NCBI GenBank assembly: GCA_943357105.1
Contig: CALRGC010000011.1
Location: forward strand, 1 to 32,421
Length of the DNA: 32,421 nt
Direction of reading: 5' to 3'
From: Candidatus Magasanikiibacteriota bacterium
Lineage (GTDB): Bacteria; Patescibacteriota; Patescibacteriia; Magasanikbacterales; GWA2-37-8
Numbering within the stretch: position 1 is the stretch's first letter; every line of letters begins with the position of its first letter. The notes beneath the pieces were generated by a model, which was not told the origin of the DNA, ran no database searches, and saw only the letters and a program-made list of their open reading frames with translations. The position numbers and the translations under genes are program-made. Positions 1 through 7,905 of the stretch are shown in pieces.

Positions 1-73
1 AAACGGCGGGTCCTAGCTCGTGCACCGCCACCCCCGTAGCGGTGACCAAATCAAATAGATAATAAAAAAACAT
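1..73 (-). other. GC-rich window edge with possible start of an unidentified ORF
   Basis: Three bases after the stop codon of the O-antigen-ligase-like gene an ATG (complement of 71-73) opens a frame that stays open to the window edge for 24 codons. The first codons are AT-rich, but bases 1-48 are very GC-rich and hold two possible stems (GGCGG/CCGCC around 5-29 and CACCGC/GCGGTG around 24-45). The product is not recognisable. It could be the next gene of the minus-strand operon, a structured RNA, or a contig-end artefact. Confidence 0.25.
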
Positions 74-76
74 ATT

Positions 77-1303
77 TTAAATAAAAATTATCGCCGCCAT
101 TACCCACCACAAAAAACTTAAATCATTTTTAAAATATGGCACATCTACCATACCGTGAACTATAAATACCACTAGCATACACAGTACCGCGCTACCAAAA
201 ATTTTATTGTCCTGAAATTTTTTAATAGATTCTTTAGCCGCGAAAATATAAATTAATACAAAAGAGATCATCCCAAATAATCCAATTTCCGACCAAAAAT
301 TAAGAAAAGTATTATGAGGAAAAAGAAGCGGCTCAATTTTTGTGAAATCATTTACCGGTTTTTGCACGCGATCAAACCACTCTTTTATTCCCGCTCCCCA
401 AACAAAATTACTTGGACTCTTGATCAAATAATTCCAAGTATAACTCCAGAGTACTAGGCGATTATGTCCGGACTGATTTTGTAACATTAGATTTTGACGT
501 AGCGGCGCAACGGTAGCGACCGCCAAAAATCCCAAAACCAAAATTCCTAACACCGCTTTTCTTTGGCTGTTGAGATATAGAGCTAATAAAGCGCCGACAG
601 CCAAAGCAACCCATGAGCCCTCAGAAAAAGATAGAATAATTGCTACCACTGCTAATAGAAGAACTAACCGATAAATATTTTTTCTTTTATTGTCTTTTAA
701 TCCAAATACTATCAAAGGTATTATAGGCGCCACATAGAGACCAATCGCGTTGGGACTGGTAAAAAATGAAGTGACTCGTCCGTGTAAATCAGATAAATCT
801 TGTTGGCGTAAAGTTGGTGAAAAAAAATGGCCGGTTAGTTTTTGTACTACGGCTAAAACCGAAATACTAATTGTCGATAAGGATAAAAACCAGATTAAAT
901 CCTTAGAATTGATCTCTTTTCTGCGACCGACTAACAAAATAAAAAATAAAATTGGTTCCAAAAAATAAGCACGCCAAATTCCGAGTGCTTGGATGTGATG
1001 ACTGGAAGTAAAAATTCCTAAAATTGAAAAAATAAAAAACGCCAATACGGATAAACAGAGAAATTTTTGTCTACCGTAGAAATTTTTTATCTCCACCCAA
1101 TCAGCGCGACTATATTTGATAAGCCACACCAAAAAAATACTGCCAAAAGTTATTTCCAGCGCGCAACTCGGTAATGGCCCAATATTAAAACGAATAAAAT
1201 AAGACGGCAGGGCGCAGATGAGCAGGCCGACTGCCGTCTTGAAATTTTTTATCGCCAACCAACTAAGCAGAGTAAAATAAAGTGTGGCGATAAATAAAAC
1301 CAT
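77..1303 (-). CDS. O-antigen ligase / Wzy-like polytopic membrane protein
   Basis: A 408-residue protein made of about ten hydrophobic segments, as expected for the Wzy/WaaL O-antigen ligase or polymerase superfamily, which joins lipid-linked or surface glycans at the membrane. The Wzy_C-type region is visible: a small-residue membrane segment after SFSEGSW, then a large loop with HNRLVLWSYTW and a PHNTFLNFWSEIG motif just before the C-terminal membrane helices. This H-N motif before a late helix is typical of the family. The start ATG is 8 nt downstream of the ahcY stop, so it is probably the last or penultimate gene of the pfkB-ahcY operon, although no functional link to the methyl cycle is evident. 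The glycan substrate cannot be told from sequence; related families such as the protein O-oligosaccharyltransferases cannot be excluded. Confidence 0.75.
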   Translation of the reverse strand: MVLFIATLYFTLLSWLAIKNFKTAVGLLICALPSYFIRFNIGPLPSCALEITFGSIFLVWLIKYSRADWVEIKNFYGRQKFLCLSVLAFFIFSILGIFTSSHHIQALGIWRAYFLEPILFFILLVGRRKEINSKDLIWFLSLSTISISVLAVVQKLTGHFFSPTLRQQDLSDLHGRVTSFFTSPNAIGLYVAPIIPLIVFGLKDNKRKNIYRLVLLLAVVAIILSFSEGSWVALAVGALLALYLNSQRKAVLGILVLGFLAVATVAPLRQNLMLQNQSGHNRLVLWSYTWNYLIKSPSNFVWGAGIKEWFDRVQKPVNDFTKIEPLLFPHNTFLNFWSEIGLFGMISFVLIYIFAAKESIKKFQDNKIFGSAVLCMLVVFIVHGMVDVPYFKNDLSFLWWVMAAIIFI

Positions 1304-1311
1304 ACTCTAAA

Positions 1312-2715
1312 TTAATAGCGATAATGATCAGCTTTATAAGGGCCGCTGTCGGAAATTCCCAAATAAGCGGCCTGGTCTTTGGAGAGTTTGGTTAATTTCA
1401 CACCGATTTTTTCCAAATGCAATCTCGCTACCTCTTCGTCCAATTCTTTTGGCAAACGATATACACCCAGTTCAAATTTTTTGGTCCACAATTCCAATTG
1501 AGCCAGGGCTTGATTGGTAAAACTGTTACTCATCACAAAGCTAGGATGACCAGTCGCACAACCCAAATTCATCAAGCGTCCCTCGGCCAACATATATAAC
1601 TCTTTTTTACCCAAAATATATTTATCTACCTGTGGTTTGATATTTATTTTCTTTACGCCTTTGGCTTTATTCAATTTTTCTACCTGAATTTCATTATCAA
1701 AGTGACCGATATTGCAGACAATCGCTTGATCTTTCATTTTTTGCATATGTTCCAAGCGAATAATATCTTTATTACCGGTAGCGGTGACATAAATATCGGC
1801 CGTGCCAAGAGTGTCCTCCACAGTCTTCACCTCATAGCCTTCCATAGCTGCTTGTAGGGCGCAAATTGGGTCGATCTCAGTGATTACGACACGACAACCT
1901 TGTCCACGTAGCGCCTGCGCACAGCCCTTGCCCACATCGCCATATCCACACACCACGGCCACTTTTCCACCAAGCATCACATCCATGGCGCGATTGAGCC
2001 CGTCTACTATCGAGTGGCGGCAACCATAGACATTATCAAATTTACTTTTGGTGACCGAATCATTTACATTGATCGCTGGAAACAATAAATTTCCTTCTTT
2101 AAAAAGCTGATACAAGCGATGTACGCCGGTAGTAGTTTCTTCGGAAACGCCTTTTACCTTTTTTGCCACATTAGTCCAGCGTTCTTTGTTTTTGGCAAAT
2201 TCCAATTTCAACAAATTAATCATCTCGCGATAATCTTCACCTTCTTTGGAATAATCTTTAGTTAAAATTTTTGGATTTTTTTCTACTTCTACGCCTTTGT
2301 GAATAAGCAAAGTGGCGTCACTACCATCGTCTACAATTAAATCCGGACCAGCGCCATTACCAAAATCCAAAGCGCGCTCAGTACACCACCAATATTCTTC
2401 CAAAGTTTCACCTTTCCAAGCAAATACAGCGACACCCTTAGCGGCCACGGCGGCGGCGGCGTGATCTTGAGTAGAAAAAATATTACAAGACGCCCAACGC
2501 ACTTTGGCGCCTAGCTCCACCAAGGTTTCAATCAACACGGCGGTCTGAATAGTCATATGTAGCGATCCCGTAATATTCGCGCCTTTGAGAGGTTTTTTCG
2601 CGCCGTATTTTTTTCTCACCGCCATTAGCCCCGGCATTTCCATTTCCGCTATTTCAATTTCTTTTCTCCCCCACTGAGCCAAACCAATATCTTTTACTTT
2701 ATATTCTTGTGTCAT
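1312..2715 (-). CDS. ahcY: Adenosylhomocysteinase (S-adenosyl-L-homocysteine hydrolase)
   Basis: Cytosolic NAD-dependent enzyme that reversibly splits S-adenosylhomocysteine into adenosine and homocysteine, removing the inhibitory product of SAM-dependent methylation. The 467-residue chain is full length for the long bacterial/eukaryotic type. Visible marks are the N-terminal [19 protein letters not shown] substrate region, the NAD-binding motif [19 protein letters not shown], the [10 protein letters not shown] segment and the family's C-terminal KADHYRY tail, whose Lys and Tyr contact NAD of the neighbouring subunit in characterised homologues. It lies 8 nt after the stop of a PfkB-type kinase, which could phosphorylate the adenosine released and so pull the reaction forward. 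A complete long-form enzyme is not common in very small genomes, so lateral acquisition is possible. Confidence 0.96.
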   Translation of the reverse strand: MTQEYKVKDIGLAQWGRKEIEIAEMEMPGLMAVRKKYGAKKPLKGANITGSLHMTIQTAVLIETLVELGAKVRWASCNIFSTQDHAAAAVAAKGVAVFAWKGETLEEYWWCTERALDFGNGAGPDLIVDDGSDATLLIHKGVEVEKNPKILTKDYSKEGEDYREMINLLKLEFAKNKERWTNVAKKVKGVSEETTTGVHRLYQLFKEGNLLFPAINVNDSVTKSKFDNVYGCRHSIVDGLNRAMDVMLGGKVAVVCGYGDVGKGCAQALRGQGCRVVITEIDPICALQAAMEGYEVKTVEDTLGTADIYVTATGNKDIIRLEHMQKMKDQAIVCNIGHFDNEIQVEKLNKAKGVKKINIKPQVDKYILGKKELYMLAEGRLMNLGCATGHPSFVMSNSFTNQALAQLELWTKKFELGVYRLPKELDEEVARLHLEKIGVKLTKLSKDQAAYLGISDSGPYKADHYRY

Positions 2716-2723
2716 AATTTTAA

Positions 2724-3680
2724 TTATATTTCTAATTTTTCTACTCCATTCATAAACGTTCGTTCATAACGTTCACAAAATTCTTGTTTAGTAAATTTAT
2801 GTTCTTGGGTGCCATAAGCTTCAATCGCGTAGCTGGCAGCCACCGCTCCCATCTGCGCGCAGGTTTTCAAATCTTTTCCGTGCTCATAACCCACAAAAAA
2901 TCCGGCGCGATAGGCGTCGCCCGCCCCGGTAGGATCGTCAAAAGAAAGAGGCGCGCAAACTCCGGCAGTAATAGTTTCGCCTTGCGCCGTTTTTATCACC
3001 GATCCTTGTTCACCCAAAGTAGTTATTAAAAATTCGGTATTTTTTAAAATTTCCTCCTCATTCCAACCGGTGCGATCTTGCAATAATTTTATCTCATAAT
3101 CATTGCCAATTACAAAATCGGCTTGGCTTATCATCTTTTTTAATTCAATTTCATTGAAAGCGGTGACTTGTTGTCCGGGATCAAAAACCGTTTTCACACC
3201 CATCTCTTTACATTCTTTTAGATGCTGTATCATCACTTCTTTATCGGTTGGAGAAATAATGGCCAAAGAAAATTTTTCTTTTACCACGTCCACAATCTTT
3301 TTTTCTTTAGCTTGTCCGAGTGGCCCACCAAAAAATCCGGTAATCTGATTATCGTCGGCATCAGTAGTAATGTAGGCCGTAGCCGTGGTTTGTTTTTTAT
3401 CGGATAAAATATAGTCGGTTTTTATTTTCGACTCTTTGAAATATTCCAAATAATCGCGGCCGTCTTTGCCCAACACCGACAATACCAACGGCTCGCCGCC
3501 GAGCATCTTCATAGTGAAAGCAATATTGCCAGCCGTTCCACCCCAACTGCGTTCCAATTTATCTACCATAAAACAGACATTCAAAATATGCAGTTGATCC
3601 GGCAAAATATGATTTTTGAAACTGTCCGGAAAATTCATGATATGGTCATAGACCAGAGAACCGGTAACCAAAATAGCCAT
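2724..3680 (-). CDS. PfkB-family kinase, probably adenosine kinase
   Basis: A 318-residue ribokinase/PfkB-fold kinase. The N-terminal half has the substrate-side motif [19 protein letters not shown], and the C-terminal half has the PfkB signature [20 protein letters not shown], in which the GAGD anion hole and its Asp are the catalytic base region. The family phosphorylates sugars or nucleosides with ATP. Because it is the first gene of an operon with S-adenosylhomocysteinase (8 nt gap), the best guess for the substrate is adenosine, giving AMP; this rests on context, not on residues that I can prove to be nucleoside-specific. It is transcribed from a good promoter at 3706-3734, divergent from the riboflavin kinase gene. 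Ribokinase or another sugar kinase is the alternative. Confidence 0.85.
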   Translation of the reverse strand: MAILVTGSLVYDHIMNFPDSFKNHILPDQLHILNVCFMVDKLERSWGGTAGNIAFTMKMLGGEPLVLSVLGKDGRDYLEYFKESKIKTDYILSDKKQTTATAYITTDADDNQITGFFGGPLGQAKEKKIVDVVKEKFSLAIISPTDKEVMIQHLKECKEMGVKTVFDPGQQVTAFNEIELKKMISQADFVIGNDYEIKLLQDRTGWNEEEILKNTEFLITTLGEQGSVIKTAQGETITAGVCAPLSFDDPTGAGDAYRAGFFVGYEHGKDLKTCAQMGAVAASYAIEAYGTQEHKFTKQEFCERYERTFMNGVEKLEI

Positions 3681-3705
3681 AAAAAATATTTAATTTTACA
3701 AAGTA

Positions 3706-3734
3706 ATATTATCAAATATACCGGCTTTTGTCCA
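3706..3734 (-). promoter_or_regulatory. Sigma70-type promoter of the pfkB-ahcY operon
   Basis: On the minus strand TGGACA (-35, 3729-3734) and TAATAT (-10, 3706-3711) are 17 bp apart, with TG one base before the -10 (extended -10). It points into the PfkB-type kinase gene at 3680. Confidence 0.6.
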
Positions 3735-3743
3735 CCCTCAAAC

Positions 3744-3772
3744 TTGTCATAAATACCAATAAAATATATACT
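3744..3772 (+). promoter_or_regulatory. Sigma70-type promoter of the riboflavin kinase gene
   Basis: TTGTCA (3744-3749), 17 bp spacer, TATACT (3767-3772). The -10 ends only 12 nt before the ATG at 3785, so the predicted leader is about 6 nt and carries no Shine-Dalgarno site. Confidence 0.6.
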
Positions 3773-3784
3773 GGATAAACTCCT

Positions 3785-4150
3785 ATGCAAATGCTATTTC
3801 TTTCTCAACTCATCACCGGCAAAGTTCAACCCGGCCTAAACAAAGGCAAAGACACCGGCGCTCGCACCGCCAATCTTGATCCGATTTTGGCCAAAGACCT
3901 ACCAAGGGGTCTTTATAGTTGTAAAGTACAGATTGAAAAAAAAGAATACAACGGATTGTTATATTACGGTTATAATTCTTTAAGGAAAATTGATTGTCTA
4001 GAAATACATATTCTGGATTTTAACGAGGACATTTACGGTAAAATAATTACCGTCACCACCAAAAAATTTATTCGATCAGAAAAAATCTTTCAAAATATTG
4101 AATCATTAAAAAAACAGATTGCTGAGGATTTGAAAGATGCCAAAAAATAA
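3785..4150 (+). CDS. ribF: Riboflavin kinase domain protein (kinase only, no FAD synthetase half)
   Basis: A 121-residue protein matching the C-terminal flavokinase domain of bacterial RibF, which phosphorylates riboflavin to FMN with ATP. Motifs in order: GKVQPGLNKGKDTGARTANL (residues 12-31), containing the T-A-N of the flavokinase PTAN signature that binds Mg-ATP; LPRGLYSCKV at 39-48; YYGYNS at 60-65; and CLEIHILDFNEDIYG at 71-85, with Glu73 in the place of the catalytic Glu, followed by the KFIRSEKIF and LKKQIAEDL helix typical of the domain end. The N-terminal nucleotidyltransferase (FMN adenylyltransferase) half of normal RibF is absent, so FAD must be made by another enzyme or imported. 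It is far from the riboflavin operon at 28.2-30.9 kb and convergent with the phosphoribosyltransferase-deaminase gene. The PTAN proline is replaced by Arg. Confidence 0.85.
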   Translation: MQMLFLSQLITGKVQPGLNKGKDTGARTANLDPILAKDLPRGLYSCKVQIEKKEYNGLLYYGYNSLRKIDCLEIHILDFNEDIYGKIITVTTKKFIRSEKIFQNIESLKKQIAEDLKDAKK

Positions 4151-4172
4151 TGCCGACTGGATCGGCATTATT
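4146..4172. terminator. Bidirectional terminator overlapping two stop codons
   Basis: Perfect 11-bp stem AATAATGCCGA / TCGGCATTATT with loop CTGGA, followed by T-runs on both strands. The stop codon of the riboflavin kinase gene (4148-4150) lies in one arm and that of the convergent gene (4168-4170) in the other. Confidence 0.9.
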
Positions 4173-5292
4173 TTATAAAATGAACGACTGGATTAACGCA
4201 TCTTAAAATTTCTTTTGTTTTTATCAGACGCAAATGTTTTGACTGGCGCAATTTTTCAATTCCGGCGCCATTAATTTTTTGATCGGCCGTATCAGTCTCG
4301 CCAATTATCACCCAGCGAATCTGAGGAATCGCGTTTATTAGATCGGCACAGGCCGTATAGTTGCCATTACGATATACACAAGGCTCAAGCGTAGTATAAA
4401 GGGCAAATTCTCTTTTTTCCCAATCCGGACAATTATTTCTCATCATCGCCAATGCATCTTGCTCCGCGTGCATATTGGCTTTGCGAAAACCCCAGGCCAC
4501 AATCTCAAAAGTGTCGGCGGCCATTATCAAGGCGCCCACTTGATATCCATTTTTAGAAAAATTTGAAAATAAGGCGCAATTTTTGGCTAAGTCGTAAAAT
4601 CTTTCATCTATCCCCTGCCAAAAAATATTTTTTAAAGATTTAGACCAATCTGGTTCTACTCTTTCTTCTTTTATGGCCGTATCAAACAAATATTTATAAT
4701 CTTTGCCAAAAAGTTCAGTCTGCTGGTTGCCGTAGTTACTTTTATTATTGATACAATAAACACCATTCACGGTCGTAGATGCCAAATTTTGCACCGTGTC
4801 AATCATAGCTTTGACTGTGCCGCCGGTTGATACCATACAATCGACCAACGCCACTTCTTTGCCGGCCACCGCCTGAGACATATACATCGTGCGGGCGTAA
4901 TATCCGGTCTTCTGTTCAAATTCAACACAAGGTAAATTATAATGGAACGACTTGGCGATAATTAATGGCAAACCCATTTCCGCGGCCACAAACGAAGCCA
5001 CCGGAATACCATCGGACTCCACCGTAATAATCGCTTCGGTAGTAGGAGCGATAAACTTGGCCAAAAATCTTCCCAAGGTATAATAAAGTGAGTAATTTAC
5101 CAAGTTGAAACCTTTGAATGGATAGACAAAATACTTATAATTTTCCACACTACCGCCCTTGTCTTTTACATTATATACTGGTGAATTTCTAAAAATCTCT
5201 ACCACACTATCCAAGGCTTCTTTTTCTACCGCGATATCATGTGACAATTTTTGCACTTCCTTTTCCAGATCAAATATTTGGTTGGTCATCAT
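4168..5292 (-). CDS. Phosphoribosyltransferase - RibD-like deaminase fusion
   Basis: A 374-residue two-domain protein. Residues about 60-215 are a type I phosphoribosyltransferase: ESDGIPVASFVAAEMGLPL (92-110) and a PRPP-binding loop VALVDCMVSTGGT (147-159), close to adenine-type enzymes but with Cys for the usual second Asp. Residues about 235-374 are a cytidine-deaminase-fold zinc enzyme of the RibD/guanine-deaminase side: HAE at 275-277 (zinc His and proton-shuttle Glu), then TLEPC (Cys305) and a second zinc Cys at 315, spaced C-X9-C. Both active sites look intact. I do not know a characterised protein with this order. A salvage enzyme that couples base or nucleotide deamination to ribosylation is a reasonable inference. 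It is convergent with the riboflavin kinase gene, but a flavin role is unproven. Two adjacent ATGs are possible starts. Confidence 0.8.
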   Translation of the reverse strand: MMTNQIFDLEKEVQKLSHDIAVEKEALDSVVEIFRNSPVYNVKDKGGSVENYKYFVYPFKGFNLVNYSLYYTLGRFLAKFIAPTTEAIITVESDGIPVASFVAAEMGLPLIIAKSFHYNLPCVEFEQKTGYYARTMYMSQAVAGKEVALVDCMVSTGGTVKAMIDTVQNLASTTVNGVYCINNKSNYGNQQTELFGKDYKYLFDTAIKEERVEPDWSKSLKNIFWQGIDERFYDLAKNCALFSNFSKNGYQVGALIMAADTFEIVAWGFRKANMHAEQDALAMMRNNCPDWEKREFALYTTLEPCVYRNGNYTACADLINAIPQIRWVIIGETDTADQKINGAGIEKLRQSKHLRLIKTKEILRCVNPVVHFIK

Positions 5293-5368
5293 AAAAATAT
5301 TTTTAAAACCACTTTACAGTTTATCATAAAAATTAATTTTTTAAAAGATGGCAAAAATCATAGAAATA

Positions 5369-5397
5369 TTGACAAAATCAGCCTAAAGTGTTATAGT
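5369..5397 (+). promoter_or_regulatory. Sigma70-type promoter of rpsT
   Basis: Perfect TTGACA (5369-5374), 17 bp spacer, TATAGT (5392-5397). The -10 ends 39 nt before the rpsT start. Confidence 0.75.
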
Positions 5398-5436
5398 TAT
5401 TCTGCTCTCAAAATTTAATAGATACACTTAACTTTT

Positions 5437-5694
5437 ATGCCAAATAAACAAAACGCTAAAAAAGCTCTACGCCAAGCGGCCAAACGCGCTGTTTTAAACA
5501 AGAATAGAAAAAACGCTTTTAAAACCGCCATCAAAACTACTCTGAAAGCCGCCACCGCCGTTGAAGCCAAAAAATTGGCCGCCACCGCTCAAGCTGCTCT
5601 GGATAAAGCCGCCAAAGCCGGTACTATCAAAAAGAATACCGCCGCTCGCCGTTTGTCTCGCTTGATGAAGAAAGTAAACAAGCTTGCAAAATAA
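5437..5694 (+). CDS. rpsT: 30S ribosomal protein S20
   Basis: An 85-residue, very Lys/Ala-rich helical protein matching S20, a primary 16S rRNA-binding protein of the small subunit. The N-terminal MPNKQNAKKALRQAAKRAVLN and the C-terminal NTAARRLSRLMKKVNKL are the usual conserved ends (S20 has the K-N-x-AARxKSRL pattern). Length is normal. It is a single-gene unit with its own strong promoter and a strong terminator directly after the stop. No Shine-Dalgarno site precedes the ATG. Confidence 0.96.
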   Translation: MPNKQNAKKALRQAAKRAVLNKNRKNAFKTAIKTTLKAATAVEAKKLAATAQAALDKAAKAGTIKKNTAARRLSRLMKKVNKLAK

Positions 5695-5710
5695 TAGCTA
5701 AATAAGATAT

Positions 5711-5741
5711 AATAATCCCGATAAGTCGGGATTATTTTTAT
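5711..5741 (+). terminator. Intrinsic terminator of rpsT
   Basis: Perfect 11-bp stem AATAATCCCGA (5711-5721) / TCGGGATTATT (5726-5736), loop TAAG, then TTTTATTT. It ends about 10 nt before the next ATG. Confidence 0.92.
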
Positions 5742-5750
5742 TTAAAAAAT

Positions 5751-6875
5751 ATGAGTTCTAGAAGAAAACCAAGTGGTGAATTTCTTGTTAGTGGTATAAC
5801 TCCGGTGTTTGATCCAGATCATAATGCCGAACTTCCAATTGACACAACGGAAAAAACCGATCCTGAAAATACCACTGCCGAAATTGAAAGATTTTACATG
5901 GAAGCATTACGACATGACATGTTTAGACGGGCGCGCGCTGAAGTTTTACATGAAATTGCCACCAATTCACCGGAGATGGATATTGACAACCAAGAGATCG
6001 ATAGATTGGCCAAAGAAAAATTAAATAATGAACGTGACAGATTTGAGAAAGAATCCGAAAAAAATAGTGGCGCGTTACTGAGAACAATAGCCGAAATGCA
6101 CGTATATACCGCTCACTTGGAACGAAATGCCGAATTAAATCCATTAACTGAAATTGCCAATAAAAAAAGGGCGGAAAAAGTATTTGAAGAAGCTCAAAAA
6201 CACCCCGATTTCCTTAATGGAAAATCTGTGTTGGTAGTAGTGCGTATGGATGCCGATGGTTTTAAAGAAGTAAACGATACTTATGGACATCAAGAGGGAG
6301 ATATGGTTTTGAAAAGAATTGCCGAACAATTGCAAAACGAGCTCTCCAGATTAAGGCCAACTGATCTAGCCATACATTTTTCCGGTGATGAATTTGGTTT
6401 AATCTTGTTAGTCAACAAACCATCTGGCGCCAAGACTAATGTCGATAATTTGGTTGAAAAAATTGTCGAACGCGTGATAAAAGGAATTGAAAAGATTGAA
6501 TTACCAAACAAACGCACCCTGTCCGCTAGCGCTGGTTTTAAAATAATCGACCGAGAGAACCAGGTGGATTATCAAACCGGCGATCACCTGGCCGATACAG
6601 CCGCGTCTTTATCCAAACAGTGCAAATATGTTGACGGCTTTAAACAAGGAAGTACTAGAGTAGTAAACCGAAGTTTGTCAAAAGCGGAATTTTTAAAAAG
6701 AAAAGGAATTGATATCGAACAATTTGAAGAAAGTTCGCTCAAAGGGCAGATCGATCGTTTAACAAAAGTAGTTTTTGATGGGGATATACCAGAAAGAGCA
6801 AAAGGCGTGCTAGATGTACTGTTAAATATTGCCAAAGAAGAAAAAGCCAAACGAAGAACCGGCCCAATAAAATAA
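5751..6875 (+). CDS. Cytosolic diguanylate cyclase (GGDEF domain, SGDEF variant)
   Basis: A 374-residue protein with a GGDEF domain at about 128-300, the domain that condenses two GTP into cyclic di-GMP. Seen: NPLTEIANKKRAEKVF (canonical D-x-L-T-G-L-x-N-R-R, with Asn and Glu changes), VRMDADGFKEVNDTYGHQEGD with metal-binding Asp167, and the signature SGDEF at 211-215. The first Gly is Ser, a change found in some active cyclases. A complete allosteric I-site RPTD (202-205) sits exactly five residues before it, so product inhibition is likely. There is no membrane segment or signal peptide; the N-terminal 120 residues are charged and probably helical, with no sensory domain I recognise. A 70-residue charged tail follows. 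It begins about 10 nt after the rpsT terminator without an obvious promoter, so expression may depend on read-through. Cyclic di-GMP signalling would be unusual for a very small genome. Confidence 0.85.
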   Translation: MSSRRKPSGEFLVSGITPVFDPDHNAELPIDTTEKTDPENTTAEIERFYMEALRHDMFRRARAEVLHEIATNSPEMDIDNQEIDRLAKEKLNNERDRFEKESEKNSGALLRTIAEMHVYTAHLERNAELNPLTEIANKKRAEKVFEEAQKHPDFLNGKSVLVVVRMDADGFKEVNDTYGHQEGDMVLKRIAEQLQNELSRLRPTDLAIHFSGDEFGLILLVNKPSGAKTNVDNLVEKIVERVIKGIEKIELPNKRTLSASAGFKIIDRENQVDYQTGDHLADTAASLSKQCKYVDGFKQGSTRVVNRSLSKAEFLKRKGIDIEQFEESSLKGQIDRLTKVVFDGDIPERAKGVLDVLLNIAKEEKAKRRTGPIK

Positions 6876-7838
6876 TTAAATACGGTTTATTAGTAAATCA
6901 AGAGATAAACCCAAATCTGCCTGGCCGGTTTTAGCCTTAAAATCCATATCAAGCAACTGAGCATAAATATCGCTCAGTTGTTTTTTATTATATCTCTTTA
7001 TAAAAGCCAAATTTTTTTTCAAAACAAACGGATGCACGCTCAGCTCTTTGGCCATGGCGTCACTGCTCATATTTTCGCTGGCTTCAAATAGACTGCGAGC
7101 GGAGAGCAAAATACGAAATTGCCAAACAATCAAACTAAAAATTTTAAAATTATCTTCACCAAGACGACGCTGCTCCTCCAATAATTTAAAAGCTTGTTTT
7201 TTATTGCCATTTACCACCGCTTCCACCATATTAAAAACGTTATCATCCACTTTTTCATCCAAAAATAAATTGACTTGCGACAATCCGATTTCTTCACCAC
7301 TAGCATAGGCGGTCAATTGATCAATCAAAGACATCAAATACCAAATATCGCCGGTGGTATTTTGTGCCAGATAACTAATGGCTGGATTAGAAATTTTCCC
7401 ATTTCTCTTTTTTATTTCCGCGGCTATCCAAGCTGATAATGCCGCCCCCTCGAGCAAAGCGAACTCTTGATTATATTTTTCTTTTTTCAAGACCGCATCC
7501 AGCTCTTTTATTTCTTTTACCTTGCCAAATTTTTCACCCTGCCAAAAAATTACCACATTGCTGTCTGGAATTCTTTTTTCTTTTATTCGGCCAATTAGTT
7601 CTTCCAGAAATTCTTTATCGGAAATGGACAAAACATTTTCGACTACCACCAATCTCTTTTCTGCCAAAAATGGCGCCGCCACAATCTCTGTCAAAATTCT
7701 GCCTGGTTCAATTTTTTGCGCATCTAAAATCACCACATTATACCCCTGCGGATCACGAGCTTGTTTGAATTTTATGATTTGCTCACTGAGATACTGCCGA
7801 CTACGAAAGGTATCTTCACCGTAAATGTATATCACCAT
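6876..7838 (-). CDS. holA: DNA polymerase III delta subunit
   Basis: Clamp-loader delta subunit, which opens the DnaN sliding clamp. The 320-residue protein starts with MVIYIYGEDTFRSRQYLSEQI, the usual HolA opening (short beta strand, then GxD/E-x-F/Y), continues with the AAA+-like fold without a Walker A motif (SNVVIFWQGEKFGKVKEIKELDAVLKK) and ends with the C-terminal collar domain (VHPFVLKKNLAFIKRYNKKQLSDIYAQLLDMDFKAKTGQ read as successive helices, shown here only by its ends). An ATG 48 nt upstream (7886) is in frame, but a TATAAT -10 box lies between the two, so the 7838 start is chosen. It abuts the diguanylate cyclase stop, convergent, with no spare bases. Confidence 0.9.
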   Translation of the reverse strand: MVIYIYGEDTFRSRQYLSEQIIKFKQARDPQGYNVVILDAQKIEPGRILTEIVAAPFLAEKRLVVVENVLSISDKEFLEELIGRIKEKRIPDSNVVIFWQGEKFGKVKEIKELDAVLKKEKYNQEFALLEGAALSAWIAAEIKKRNGKISNPAISYLAQNTTGDIWYLMSLIDQLTAYASGEEIGLSQVNLFLDEKVDDNVFNMVEAVVNGNKKQAFKLLEEQRRLGEDNFKIFSLIVWQFRILLSARSLFEASENMSSDAMAKELSVHPFVLKKNLAFIKRYNKKQLSDIYAQLLDMDFKAKTGQADLGLSLDLLINRI

Positions 7839-7847
7839 AGTAGGAGC

Positions 7848-7876
7848 ATTATAATACGATTTAGAATAATGAGCAA
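7848..7876 (-). promoter_or_regulatory. Promoter of holA with nearly leaderless start
   Basis: Minus strand TTGCTC (7871-7876), 17 bp, perfect TATAAT (7848-7853). The -10 ends 9 nt before the ATG, predicting a leader of about 3 nt. Confidence 0.65.
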
Positions 7877-7905
7877 TAATTTTCAAAACCGGTCACATTT
7901 CTGGT

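Noticed and set aside
1-60. Partial tRNA or tmRNA at the window start
   Set aside because: No T-loop, anticodon arm or acceptor pairing could be found despite the GC-rich stems.
7839-7886. Upstream ATG for holA
   Set aside because: A TATAAT -10 box lies between the two ATGs, and the family begins at the downstream one.
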